Assembly (NCBI RefSeq): GCF_048544455.1
Contig: NC_133534.1
Coordinates: 222,174,292-222,238,291, forward strand
Origin: Silene latifolia
Taxonomy: Eukaryota > Streptophyta > Magnoliopsida > Caryophyllales > Caryophyllaceae
Direction of reading: 5' to 3'
Length of the DNA stretch: 64,000 bases
Shown piece by piece: positions 23,242-35,002 of the stretch; the stretch's first letter is position 1, and the number at the start of each line of letters is the position of its first letter. Position numbers and translations under genes: made by a program. The notes under the pieces are model-generated. The model saw only the letters and a program-made list of their open reading frames with translations. It was not told the origin of the DNA and did no database searches.

Positions 23242-24515
23242 TGTAATACCCGCCCTTTTAGGGATCCTTTGACCAGCGTTGACTGTCCTTGGGAGCGGGA
23301 GTAACCTTAGGGAAGTATGCCAAAACCATCTTGGGGTGCGTATTAAGAGTGGTACTCGATAGAGTAGAGGCTACTCGATCGAGTAGCTAGGGTACTCGAT
23401 CGAGTAGGGGGCCACTCGATCGAGTAGGTTGGGCACTCGATCGAGTGCCGGGTTTTCAGCGAGGGTTTTATATCGCGTTTTGTTAAATCCGCAAATCACT
23501 TCCGCCACTTTCCTCCTATCCTTCAGTCGCCTCTTTCCCTTCCCTTCACCTCAAAACCTCCATGGAAGCCTTTGTGAAGATCCTTGTGCCTTAGGAGAGC
23601 TCTCTTGAGTCGGGTAGCGGTCTTTTACCTTGTCTCTCCCTATAGGTATGTCACAATCATCATCCGTGCCTTTGTCTCCTTAGTTGGGGTTTGCTTGTTC
23701 GTAATAGATAATTGTATGGTGGTTATAGGCTTTGCTTGGTCGCTGGATGTGTTATCTGTCGGCATGGATTGGTTGCGGTTGCTTAAAGGTAGGTTCGCCT
23801 ACTCAGTTTCTGTAGATGGTCTAGTGTGTCGGTCGTTATAGTAGTATTGTGGTTGTTTGATATAGTAATTGTGTTGTACTGTGATTGTGGTGGTGATTGT
23901 TGTTGATGGTTCTCGAGATGCGTTCTCGGCTGAGTGGGGTCACTTGCGGGAGTGGCTTCACGCCCTAGTTTCGCCCTCCGTGGAACCCGCCACGGGAGGG
24001 GATGTGCACATTAATGGACAGGGTTATCGCTCGGTATGATGAGCGGGGCTTAGGTGGGAACGGCTGCGGTCCCCCACTGGCAGGGCTGGTCCAGTGGACA
24101 GTCAGTGACAGAGTTGATTGGATTGTGGTGAATACGTGTGGTTTGTAGTGTCGTTTACATTGATATTTGTAGTTGTCGTTGTCTTGTCTTATCTCAGTAC
24201 TGACCTTGTGTGGTTGTTTGTTTGTTATGTGTCTGCCGTGATCCCTTATGGTGAGCAGTCGGTCTTAGCAGGTGTTGGTGTTGTTGATAGCTGAGGTCCG
24301 GGCAGGGATGAGTCTTCACGAGATATGATGGTCATAGCGAGTAGTCCTTGAGTTGTACCTTTGTATCGTATTTTGGTTTGAATCCCTTGTAATATAACTT
24401 AAAAGTTCTTTTATTGACGTTTGATAAGTACTTTCCTCGGGCAACCGAGGTGGGTAACGCCCTTATATGCTAAGGAATGCCTGGTTAAGGCTCCTCTGGA
24501 TATGGGGGTGTTACA
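23242..24515 (+). mobile_element. Tekay-like 3' LTR (copy B)
   Basis: 1274 bp, preceded by a true polypurine tract (GGGGGGAAGAC) and followed by AGCTC and the Athila-like flank. It differs from copy A by only a handful of substitutions (for example 17340 region TTAGTAATAG versus TTCGTAATAG). Its hairpins are at 23787-23810 and 24435-24450. Confidence 0.92.
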
Positions 24516-25551
24516 AGCTCGACCTTCTTTTTCAGCCAACTACTCTAATTGAACCCAATCAAAGCAGCTCAAGGCTCGCAGCAACCTGTCAAATAGCTGC
24601 GCATGTGCTACACAAAACTGTAAGTAGCACCATAAGATAGAAATAACATAGGAAATCAAAATGTAAAAACATTTAAGCTTAACAAATTTCCTATGGCAGC
24701 TCCTAAAATTGTTCACAAAATAATTCTGCCCTCCAGCTAAGGGCGGAATATAAAAGCTCAAGTTAACCACCGGTGGAGAATTAACGAACTCAGGTGAATT
24801 CGACTCAAAATTAACGCGAGTAGAATTAAAATACTCTGACGGGTATGAAATGTGAGGTGGAGGAGTCTGGTCAACTAAGGGAGAAGGTGGATAATCGTCC
24901 CAAATGCATGGGATAGCAAAGTCAAATGGGTCAATGGGGTCTCCTAAAATAGGCTCATCATCTGATATCATCATAAGTATCCCATTTAGCCTCTAGACTA
25001 TCACTCTCCTCATCGCTAGACTCGTCAAGATGGAGGTTCTCAAAGAGAGCCTCCAAATCGTCCTCACTAACATTGCAAGAATCATAAAGGGGTTCTAGAC
25101 TATCCTCATAAAAAGGATTGTCAACCACGCTCCTCTATGTCTTCGTCAGCATTTACTAGATTGGTTTCTAAGGTCTCACCCACCCCCTCATCTGAGTCAA
25201 CATGAAGAGAAAAAGTAGGTTTAAGAGATTCAGTAGCAAACCAATTAAAGAATTCTAATACCTCAATTACGGGGATACCTTCGAAATCCCACTTACCTAT
25301 GGACTCGAGGTATGCTCGCGTAGGGTCATTCATATGCCGGACAATAGTGCAGCATATTTGGAGATCAGTAAAGGCATCTCGTCTGGGCTCAATAAACTCC
25401 CAAAGTCTGGCTAAATAAGCACCAAAGATTTCATCCTCTTCCTGTGGAAAACTTAGAACATGAAACATGAGAACGGTCTCAAGGAACCGAAGTTCCCTGA
25501 GACTAAAGAAAGAAAGACTAAAATTAAAGACAACTAAAACTAGCGCTGCCT
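24516..25551 (-). pseudogene. Gag-like ORF of the Athila-like element, right copy, frameshifted
   Basis: Reading from the primer site, a frame starts at 25468 (MFHVLSFPQEEDEIF) and continues to 25121; the tail is in a second frame, 24974-24543. Compared with the left copy, an 8-bp loss near 25127 and an extra base at 24962 break the frame. The first 68 codons (ARLWEFIEPRRDAFTDLQICC) are absent from the left copy. The product would be an acidic protein with a C-terminal hydrophobic helix; no CCHC knuckle or enzyme motif is present. Confidence 0.75.
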
Positions 25552-25568
25552 CCCCGGCAACGGCGCCA
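25552..25568 (-). other. Primer-binding site, tRNA-Asp type
   Basis: The minus strand reads TGGCGCCGTTGCCGGGG, six bases inside the LTR end. This is the primer site I associate with Athila elements. The same site occurs at 44947-44963. Confidence 0.9.
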
Positions 25569-25573
25569 AAATT

Positions 25574-27004
25574 TGATACCGTCGTCAGGTACCAAAAATA
25601 AATACCTAAGTACTACTAACAGAAGCTAGCGGTAAGTAGGGTCGATCTCCACAGGGAGGCTATTTTGCTAATTATCTGTCTAACTCAGTCTGTCAGGATG
25701 TCACAGAAATGGGGGTTTTTAAATATGATTTTCTAAACTAAAAGGAATAAGGAAAAGAGAATAAAAGAAAGGAAATAAACAGATAGAGAGAAACAGCTAA
25801 GACAAACGGTTCACCATAATCATCCGGTCAAGTAATCTAGGTTTCAGGTCAATGCAAATACGGTCTAAGGGGTAACGAACGTCACCTTTCGGTCCTTAAT
25901 TCACCCTAAAGCGTAAACAGCTTAACTTTCGCCCTCACTGCAATACTCTATTGTTCGCTACTAGTCTCGCCTCTTCCAACCTTTCGGTCCAGGTCGAGGA
26001 TCACTAAGAAATAAATGCCTAATTGCGTCGACTCAATCAGACAGATACAATTAACTGCAGCATTTAACCAACAAAGACAATACCAGCATTAACCCAATAA
26101 ATCGATTACTCTCCCTTCATAAATATTGGATCCCCTATAGTCTCAGCAGAGGGGAATTAGCTACTCATAACCAACGAATTAACAATAACAAGAGATAGAT
26201 AATTGGAATTCAACATTATAAAAGACTAATAAGAATTGAATTAAAGCAATTACGATAATTAATATAGGGAAGAAGGAATTAAAGCACTGAAAAGGATTAA
26301 AGGATTAAAGAGAAATAAAAATACCAATACAATCTGAAAAATAGAGAAATGAAGAACAAGCAGTCGTCCGTCCCCTCTACTGACTCCAGGGAATGAATTC
26401 TCTTTTATTAGGTCTAAACTACTCTTATTTATACTAAGTAGTATTATTATTATTAACTAAATATAAGATAAACATAAGATATAATCTAATTATACTCGAC
26501 ACTATTATCCTCGCTGTAGCTAGTACTCGTTCGATCATATATCTACTCGATCGAGTACTTTTCCTGCTTTGCGCACTGAACTTCAAACGGCTGCCATTTC
26601 TTCGTTACTTGGGAAAATAGGGCGATTCCGGTGGCATTGGAAAGCTAAGAGGACAAACTTTCATCTCCAATTGGAATCACCTGAATATCAGGTTTAGAAC
26701 TCGAGATATGTCTCTTCAAAGTAGGCACAAGCAATTTGAAGTTCTTCCTTTGCTCGCCTAGCTATCTTACTTCTTTGCGCATCTCAAAATAGCTACATTC
26801 CCGCTCCAAATTCACTCTTCCTCCAAATGAATGATAAACGGACGGTAAAAGGCTTGATTTCACTACTTTCTGGTTCATTCCTGCAAATAAGACAAAACAA
26901 ACCAAAGTAGCATATTCGGGGCATTTCGTAGCATAAACTACGATAATAACATATAAATACGTGCATAAAAAGGCCTAAAAAGACTACATAAAATGCACGT
27001 ATCA
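25574..27004 (-). repeat. 5' LTR of the non-autonomous Athila-like element
   Basis: 1431 bp, TGATACC...CGTATCA, pairs with 13376-14795. An extra segment near 26663-26672 (CATCTCCAAT) is absent from the left copy. TATA box at 26426-26433 (minus). Followed by the GATGT target duplication at 27005-27009. Confidence 0.92.
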
Positions 27005-27768
27005 GATGTAGTGTATACAAATGGGCAACAATAACATGTGGATTATGACCAAAGTTTGGTCAAATAATGTCATCTACATGACATGTGTAAAACGGCCCAT
27101 GTGTATAATCTTGGGTCTTATTTAGACTTTTGACATTTGTCCCGTAAATGCTTATAAGTCATATATTTAATTATCCTATATAATTAAATATTAATTTGAT
27201 CAATTAACACTTAAATGATACAAATTAGTGAATAATATACACTTACTTTTAAGTGACATTATACCATTTTATCAATATAAAATGTGTTATCAAACCCATT
27301 TAGCTAATTTTACAACTCCTTATAAATATAATTAGCTAATTACATCCGCCTCATAATATACACGCATACTGTATTAATTTAATAAATTAACTATTAATTA
27401 CTAAATTTCATCTAACATTTATTAGTCAATTATCATATAGTTGAATAATAAATTCCTTTGGCCCGAGTACCTTACTCGACATCAAATATAAATTCACTTA
27501 ACTAATAAAAGTCAACTAATACAAGGGACTAATTGAATTATATCTTATACAACTAATTAGTTTTTCCATTGGGACTCTATCCTATAGGTGTGACCGAAAG
27601 GGATCAGCTGGTCACCGCCATCACACGACAGTAATGTCAAACTCTAATCAGTCAATCATTACCGATTAACGTTGACCAGCTGACAAATATAAATAATATA
27701 AATCCTCGATATTCCTTGTACGGGATTTATTATATAGACACACTATTGAGGAGGACACTACTCCAACA

Positions 27769-27773
27769 CGTAC
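27769..27773. repeat. Target-site duplication CGTAC (right)
   Basis: Matches 12800-12804 and marks the right edge of the solo copia LTR. Confidence 0.9.
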
Positions 27774-27923
27774 TAGAGGCCATGGTCGACGTGGTGGTCG
27801 ACGTGGAGGCCGTGCTAGCCGTGTTGCTGATCCCGGGATGGACACTTTGCTGAGGGAAGTTGATAAGTATGATGAGGCCATCCATGGTGATGGCAATGAT
27901 GATGATGATGGAGATGAGCTGTA
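27774..27923 (+). pseudogene. Athila-type ORF C-terminal remnant, second part
   Basis: Continues 12525-12799 in frame once the solo LTR is removed. It has Arg/Gly repeats (RGHGRRGGRRGGRAS) and then an acidic end (DGNDDDDGDEL) with a TAG stop at 27921-27923. RGG-rich then acidic tails suggest nucleic-acid binding, but the function is not known. Confidence 0.55.
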
Positions 27924-29713
27924 GTGACAACTGGTCACTACATCCCCCATTTTGCAGCTGGTTTGGGGGAGCTTCTACTATCCTTCTTTGTATTCTCTTT
28001 TATTGTATTATCTTTAGGTTGTTAGTTATCTCTCAATACCCTTTGTTAGTGGTGTCCTTTAGGTTGTTGTTGCTGTTGCTGTTGGTATATTGTGATTGTT
28101 GTGCTGCTAGGGTCACAATGAGGACACTGTGACATTTAGGTTTGGGGGAGTATTTAATTATGTTGTGTGATTTATTTTAGTTGTGTGCTTTTAATTATGT
28201 TGTGTGCATTTAAAATTAAAAAATCCATAAAAATTAAAAAAATTCAAAATCGAAAAACATGTTTTTCCTTTGTTTTAGGTCGAGTCTTGGTGCAATTGAG
28301 TAGCAATGATGATAATTTGCATTGTTTTTGCATTTGAATCCCAATATAGTTATCCATGTACATTGTTTTGACCCGTTATTCATGAAAACAAAACTCATAA
28401 TTCAAGTCTTGACCATATTGACATGTCTTAGGCTAAGTAGATTTGACAAAATTATGTTGGTAAACCACTTAAATTCTGAGGTCTATAGAGCTTTCTAGGC
28501 CAGGAACATCAGTAAACTGCTCTCATTGTCAATTAGGCTTGAGTGTGGTTCTCCTTGTGAAATGTGTAATATCAAACTGCATAAGTGTGACATTAGTTTC
28601 TTAATTTTTGCGTGTTCATATAATTAAGTACATGAGGAAAGGCGGTTCTTACTGTTCAAATAAGTCTTACATTACCTTTTATTTAGCCTGTTTGAACCCT
28701 TGTAGCCGTTTTATATCCCATCTAATAGCTACAATCCAGAATTTGCCTACCTTATCGGGACAGTCGCTGTTACTTGAGTTTCATGTCTATTTTTGCTACT
28801 TTAGTTGGAATGAGACTTTTATCGTCAATGTGGGTAGTAGCTTAAATTTTTGTTGCACTTGTGTTAATCTCTTATGATGAAAAAAAAAAAGAAAAATATG
28901 AAGCAAAAGAAGAGAAAAAAAAAAAGAGAAGACCCGAAAAAAAATAAACAAGAGAAAAAAAAAAAGATGAAAGATTTCGAAAAAAAAGGGGAAAGAAAGA
29001 AAGAAAAGAAAAAAAAGATTGTTTCATTTGGTTTTGTTAAGGGATTATAAGGGTGTGTGCTAGAGTCTAATGCACTTTTGGATAGTAATTCATAGCCTCT
29101 CATGTGTTGTCAAAGTTGAGATAATGTCTCTAGTTGGCCTGGGTTAATTTATGCTTATTATCCTAGATTTGGTTTTGGTTTTAGCGCTGCGACTACCGTC
29201 TTAGCCTCACATTTCCATACGTGCCTTGGCAGAAACTACTTCTATACCATTTACCCAGTTGCCACCCTATTGTCCTTGATACATGTACTTTTATCTTTAT
29301 TATGAATGCGTATTAGTTGGAGAAATTTCTATCACTTTAGAATGCATGCATGTTTCATAAGTTGAGTGAGTGTCTTAATTCTTTCTATCTTACATATATC
29401 TCACCTTTTATGAGTGCATGAGTGAATCTGCGAGAATCCGACTAATTTGTCTTGCAATATTGAAAGGTATTGGGCTGAACTACGGTATCATGTCACATCT
29501 TGAGTTGAGTTGCGTTTTTCTATTACCCGTGCCTTTGAATTTATTTTATTGGCATAATTTTAGTTACTACTTTGTTATAGATATGGATAGCTTGGGATTT
29601 GTATGTGCATCAACATTAGCTCTGAGTTATTCATTCGTCATTTGTATGATTGCTATTTTGTATTGTGTGTTTGCTTTGCTTAGGGACAAGCAAAGAGTTG
29701 GTTTGGGGGAGTT
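27924..29713 (+). other. Athila 3' non-coding region with repeated polypurine-like motifs
   Basis: GGTTTGGGGGAG occurs three times (27959, 28138, 29700); the last directly precedes the LTR. An A-rich purine block lies at 28877-29025. No reliable ORF is present. The layout (purine block, then polypurine tract, then LTR) mirrors the non-autonomous element at 14796-15660. Confidence 0.7.
28877..29025 (+). repeat. Purine-rich tract
   Basis: About 150 bases, almost only A and G (AAAAAGAAAAA, AGAAGACCCGAAAAAAAA). The comparable block in the minus-strand element is 15474-15660. Confidence 0.8.
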
Positions 29714-29960
29714 TGATGAATCATATTTATATATACTTTTATGACTCCCTTTAAGTTGTTTTTGATGCGGTTTTCGTGCTAATTACGTTATTTATATGCC
29801 TTTTACATTAGAATGTCGATACTGTCGCTACTTGGTGTTTAAATGCAGGAATGACACATTTATGAAGTAAATGACTGAAGTGGAGCACCACGGAATTGGC
29901 ATGACGGAATACACGAAGCATGGCACGGAAATTTAGAAGAGTGAAAGATAAGAAGTGAAA
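29714..29960 (+). mobile_element. Start of Athila 3' LTR, truncated by the next insertion
   Basis: Begins TGATGAATCATATT right after TTTGGGGGAGTT. It contains TTAAATGCAGGAATGAC, close in style to the CAGGAATGA block of the non-autonomous LTRs. It stops where TGTAATACTCC of a Tekay-type LTR starts at 29961. Confidence 0.65.
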
Positions 29961-30032
29961 TGTAATACTCCGTATTTAATAATTATATAATAATAACATT
30001 TTATTGTATTTAGCGAGTTGGGTCTTGAGACG

Positions 30033-30163
<131 letters not shown>

Positions 30164-30948
30164 GTTCACCTTGACACCACGACAGCTTGCTTAATGGCAG
30201 TCTAAGCAGGGTTCTCACTCCCATGATTGGTTACGTGCGGTTCCTATCTCGGGGTTGGGTCAGACTATGAACGGGAGGACTTACCGTAGTGTGCTTGGGT
30301 ATCGTCTAGGTGTTCCGTTATTCACGGTATCTAGGCCCTGTCCTGCTCGCTCTCGGGTTTTTGCTGAGGATGTTTTTGGGGACCACGTTGTTTCTTGTAC
30401 TGGTACTGTGGGCATTAAACATAAGCATAACCTCGTCCGAGACACTCTATTCGACATCTGTTATAGATCTGGTATTTCTGCGGGAAAGGAGGTTGATATC
30501 GGTTTGGTTGATGGACATGGTGGCTCTCTTCGTCCTGCGGATTTGTTGTTTTATTCTTGGGACAGGGGCGTGATGTGTGCGTTGACTTGACAGGTTCTTC
30601 TCCTTTGACTCGATCGGGATGACGGATTTTGTGCCTGGCGCGTTGTCGCCGATCTTGCTTTCGGCCGAAAGTTTGCTAAGTATGGGGATTTGTGCGCGGT
30701 GCCGGTTGCGGTTTCCTTCCTTTCTCTTTCTCTTCACTTGGGGAGCTGGGTTCGGATGCTGTTGCCTTGCTCAAGCGGATCCAGAAGTTATCGGTATCTC
30801 AGGATGCGGGGGCTCGGGTGGCCGCTTACATTTTTACTAGACTTAGCTTTGCTGTTGCTAAGGGTGTGGGAGCCCAGATTGTCTCTTGGCTCCCCACCAA
30901 TTTCATGTAAACTTTTATTTATCTTTTAATGAAAGCTGCGCGCATTCT

Positions 30949-31020
<72 letters not shown>

Positions 31021-31027
31021 AATAATA
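30164..31027 (+). mobile_element. LINE copy A: 5'-truncated, endonuclease-like C-terminal part
   Basis: It starts at the (AAT)n edge inside the post-RT region and ends with 3' UTR GAAAGCTGCGCGCAT and (AAT)n at 30950-31027. In the coding frames one sees GRTYRSVLGYRLGVPLF, a Cys/His segment (CPAR...FGDHVVSC), RHNLVRDT-like KHNLVRDTLFDICY, GKEVDIG and RPADLLFYSW. Frameshifts follow the RPAD motif. The end is the conserved SWLPTNFM stop. It is a retrotransposon fragment, not a gene. Confidence 0.85.
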
Positions 31028-34000
31028 GCGGGTATATTTTGAGCTCTTAGCTGCTTGGGCGTTGGTTTCAGCTCTGGTGGTTTTTGTGGTGGCTCTTTTG
31101 TTTTCTGTGGAGGTTTGTGGTGTGTTCCTTCATGCCCGAGCTTGTACGGTTCCATTGTCCTTTTTCGGGTCTTCATGGTTGTCGGGATGGTTTTGGTAAG
31201 GGCCTTACTAAGGCAGCTTGGCAGAAACATTTTCAGGTCCGACATTGTCATGACGGTGCGTTGGAACTTACGCGTCAGACTCTTACTGATAGTTTGACTG
31301 TTTATTCCAACGCCGAGAGTTCATTGAGACGGATGGGGCTTTGGTTGTGTGGGGTGTGTTTTATGACCCGTACTGTCAGAGCTAGATGTCGACATAGTCG
31401 GGGTTATGTTGTGGAGCATCCGGGGTGTGTTGATGGCATCTACTCCTTCCATATTCATGGTATTCCGAGACCTTTGGCTCCTTCTACTTCGGTTTCTTCT
31501 GATGATAGTGTAGAGCTCGTTCAGTGGTCTATATCTTCGCTGGATCGGTTATTGTCTTTAGGCCTTCGTACCGTGAAATCTATTCCTCCTAAGTGCCGTC
31601 TGGGGTTTGCACGGGCTTTGAAAGGGGCCTTGGATGCGGTGTTTGATGTCCCTGGTGATCTCTCTCGCTGGGTTCGTCTGCTTGTTCTACCACTTTGTTT
31701 GCTCTGAACTTTCGCTCCTCGGAGTAATCATGAGTGTCGGACTGCTATTCGGCGACAGCGCCAGGAGGAGAGTATTGCCAGGGCTATCCTTGCCTGGGGG
31801 GGGGTTGCAGCTGTTACAGGATTGTTTGGATGAGGGTCCTTCTTCTTTTTCTGTGGATGAGGATCTGGATTTGAGTGAGCTTAATCTCCGTCAATGTCGG
31901 CGGAAGATTTCTGATGGCCATTATACTGCTGTTGTACGGGTGCTTTCTTCCTCTGGGGTTGCCCCTACTCCGATGCCACTCTCGTGGCCCTGCGTGAGAA
32001 GCATCCTGTCGCCCCGCCTCCTTCATTGCCTCCTATGTCTGGGGATCATCATCCTCTGGTTGCCTCTTCGGCGGTGGTCTAGGATATGATTCGGAGCTTT
32101 CCTCGTGGTACTTCCTATGGGAGGGATGGTTTTCGTGCCCAGCACCTTATGGACTGTTTGAGTGGCGCTGCTGTGGCTATCTCTGATGATTTGATCACTT
32201 CTATTAATAGGGTGGTTAATCTTTTTCTTGAGGGCCGGTGTCCTCTTCCACTGGGTGAGTACATTGCCAGCGCCCCTCTCACACCCCTCGTTAAACCGGG
32301 TGGTGGAGTTCGTCCCTATTCTTTGTTGGTACGGTCCGGAGACGGCTTGTCTCTAAGGTTGGTGCTTCTATGGTTGGTCCGTCTTTATCTTCTTATTTTG
32401 ATGGGCTTCGGTTCGGGGTGGGTGTGTCCGGTGGAGGAGAGGCTATCTTGCATGCCTTGAGCAGAAGCTTATTGAGGCTCGGGGGACTCGGGAGGGGCTT
32501 TCAATCTTTGGGTTGATTTCGAACGTTCAACCTTGTTGACCGTTCGACCATGCTTCGGGAGGTTCGTCGTCGTTGCCGGCTCTCTCCCGTTGGGTGGAGT
32601 TTTGTTATTCTAGCCCGGCCCCCTTTTTTGGGGAGCACTTTGTTTGTGGTCTTGTCGGGGTGTTCAAGCGCAGGTGATCCGTTGGGGCCTTTGCTTTTCG
32701 CGTTGGTTTTGCATCCCTTGGTTTGCAAGATCCGGAACACTTTTGACCTCACTTTGCAGGCTTGGTACTTAGATGATGGCACCATCGTGGGTGATACTTT
32801 GGAGGTGGGGAAGGTTTTGGACTTGATTATGTTGGATGGCCCTCGTTTTGGTTTACATCCTAATGTCTCCAAGACGGAGGTCTTTTGGCCTGTTGAGGAT
32901 CCACGAGTCGGCTTCCGGGGTTTTCCCCACTTCTATTTCTCGGCCATTGCGCGGTGTTACTATTGGGAGGACTCACAAGATTTTGTCCTGGTTTTTAGCG
33001 GTGAGATTGTGGCGACGAGAGTAACTAAGACCATTGAGCTAATGGACTTGGTTGCGAGGATTGAGGACCCGCAATGTGAGTTGCTTCTTCTTGAGCTTGT
33101 CTTGGTATTTCTAAGCTATACTTCTCCTTCGTACTTGCTCCCCTAGTGTTTTTGGGTCTGTCCATCTTCCTTTTGATGCCGCTCTTCGTTCCGACTTGAA
33201 CGTATTGTCACCACCGCGTCGGGCGGGTTTTGGGGATTGGCGGTGGCGCCTTGCTACATTCCCTTTTCATCTTGGTGGTCTTGGTGACTATGCGGCGGGA
33301 GATGTTTTATTTTATGCTTTTATTGCGTCCGCTTGCGATCTTGGTTTGCGAGCTAAGCTCCTCGCCCCCTCATCTTGTAGGCGCGGCCCCGATTTTGATG
33401 ATGTCGCGCGGTGTTTCTGCGACTACGGGTTACGATATATTAGGTCACCCAAAGTGAAATTGTGCGCCCCCAAACTTATGAAGAAATTGCGGACATTTAT
33501 TTCACGACGGTTCTTTCTTTGCCTCAGTAGTCCATTTTCTCTTTGACACCTTGCCGCCTTGCTTTATGGCGATCTCGGGGTTCTCACTCCTTTGATTGGT
33601 TACGTGCGGTTCCTATCTCGGGGTTGGGGCAGCCTATGAACGGGAGGACTTACCGTAGTGTCTTTGGGTATCGTCGGGTGTTCCGTTATTCACGGTATCT
33701 AGGCTCTGTCCGGCTTGCTCTCGTGTTTTTCTTTGGGATGTTTTTGGGGACCACGCTGTTTCTTGTCTTTTGATGCTTGTGGGCGTTAAACATCGGCATA
33801 ACCTTGTCCGGGACACTCTTTTCGACATCCGCTATAGATCGGTATTCTCGCGGGAAGGAGGTTGATATCGGTTTGGTTGATGGGCATGGTGGTTCTCTTC
33901 GTCCTGCGGATTTATTGCTTTATTCTTGGGACAGGGGGCGTGATGTGTGCGTCGACCGAGGGGTTCTTCACCTTTGACTCGATCGGGTTGGCGATTTTGT

Positions 34001-34340
34001 GTCGGGCCGGTTCGTCGGCCGATCTTTGCTCGGCGAAAGTGTGCTAAGTATGGGGATTTGTGCGCGATAGCGGGTTATGGCTTCCTTCCTTTCTCCTTCT
34101 CTTCACTTGGGGAGCGGGTTCGGATCTTTGTTGCCTTGCTCAGCGGATCCGAAATTCCGGTATCTCAGGATGCGGGGCTCACGGTGGCCGCTTACATTTT
34201 TACTAGACTTAGCTTTGCTATTGCTAAGGGTGTGGGAGCCCAGATTGTCTCTCGGCTCCCCACCAATTTCATGTAAACTTTTATTCTTATTTTATGAAAG
34301 CTGCGCGCATCCCTTTAAAAAAAAAATAAAAAAAAAAAAA

Positions 34341-34400
<60 letters not shown>
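31028..34400 (+). mobile_element. LINE copy B: near full-length, many frameshifts
   Basis: It begins at copy A's (AAT)n tail and ends in an A-rich then (AAT)n tail (34317-34400). From 31132 the first frame has a finger (HCPFSGLHGCRDG...HFQVRHCH) and a helical region. Next come RSFPRGTSYGRDGFRAQHL (32086 onward) and GEYIASAPLTPLVKPGGG. The reverse transcriptase palm follows (GDPLGPLLFALVLHPL, AWYLDDGTIVGDT), then NVSKTEVFWP. The Cys/His plus RPADLLLYSW block lies near 33650-33950, and the stop after SRLPTNFM is at 34274-34276. At least six frameshifts or stops make it non-functional. No APE-type endonuclease is seen. Confidence 0.85.
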
Positions 34401-34404
34401 TAGA

Positions 34405-34835
34405 CCTAGCAAACAGATCGGGTCGTGTCGGGTTCGTGTCCGTGTCATATGTAATAGAGTCACAAAGCCTCCAACCCAAACCCAACCCAATTATGTTTCG
34501 TGTCGTGTTCGTGTCGACCCACTTACATAAATGGGTCATCAAGCCCAACCCTAACCCGTTAATTTCGTGTCGGGTTCGTGTCGTGTTTTCGTGTCTTGTC
34601 CATATTTGGAAAGTTTTTAAGTATATTTATCTGATGGAGGATCAAGAAAAATTACGATTAATTTAATAAATAGGACTTTCGTGTCGGATTCGTGTTTAGA
34701 GAGCTCAACCCAAACCCAACCCAATTAAATATCGTGTCGTGTTCGTGTCGACCCACTTATATAAATGGGTCATTAAGCCTCAACCCAAACCCGTTAATTT
34801 CGTGTCGGGTTCGTGTCGTGTTTTCGTGTCGTGTC
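34405..34835. repeat. GTCGTGTCGGGTTCGTGTC repeat, two units
   Basis: Two related units of about 170-240 bp share CGTGTCGTGTTCGTGTCGACC, CAACCCAAACCCAACCC and TTAATTTCGTGTCGGGTTCG. I have a memory of similar dispersed repeats in many plants but cannot name a family. It separates the tail of copy B from copy C. Confidence 0.7.
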
Positions 34836-35002
34836 ATTCTCGGTATCTCAGGATGCGGGGGCTCGGGTGGCCGCTTATATTTTTACTAGACTTAGCTTTG
34901 TTGTTGTTAAGGGTGTGGGAGCCCAGATTGTCTCTCGGCTCCCCACCAATTTCATGTAAACTTTTATTTATATTTTAATAATAATAATAATAATAATAAT
35001 AA
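34836..35002 (+). mobile_element. LINE copy C: 3'-end fragment
   Basis: Only the last 45 or so codons are present (from the QDAGARVAAYIFTRLSF region to SRLPTNFM). A shortened 3' UTR and (AAT)9 (34977-35002) follow. It lacks the GAAAGCTGCGCGCAT element found in copies A, B, E and F. Confidence 0.85.

Larger units (their letters stand above)
13376..27004 (-). mobile_element. Non-autonomous Athila-like LTR retrotransposon, split by a Tekay-like element
   Basis: LTRs at 13376-14795 and 25574-27004 are nearly identical, and GATGT flanks the element on both sides (13371-13375, 27005-27009). The minus-strand order is LTR, tRNA-Asp-type primer site, short gag-like acidic ORF ending in a hydrophobic tail, about 2 kb of non-coding DNA, a purine-rich tract, polypurine tract, LTR. 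There is no protease, reverse transcriptase or integrase. Without the nested Tekay-like material and its duplicated flank it would be about 6 kb. A second copy of the family lies at 43592-51862. Confidence 0.88.
12805..27768 (-). mobile_element. Solo copia LTR, split by a later insertion
   Basis: The two parts are 12805-13375 and 27010-27768, together about 1.33 kb, with TG...CA ends and 5-bp direct repeats CGTAC on both sides. The right part resembles the copia LTR at 7540-7976, sharing CATCACACGACAGTAATGTC, TCAATCATTACCGAT and GAGGACAC. So it is a related family on the minus strand. No internal copia sequence remains, which is the outcome of LTR-LTR recombination. Confidence 0.88.

Noticed and set aside
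27860..28132. 90-aa ORF with a Met-rich start
   Set aside because: It is the opposite-frame reading of the GATGATGATG acidic tail of the Athila remnant.
30310..30573. Hydrophobic ORFs resembling membrane proteins (also 37028-37330 and 41663-42028)
   Set aside because: They are alternative-frame shadows of the LINE C-terminal coding region, which in the true frame shows GRTYRSVLGYRLGVPLF and RPADLLLYSW.
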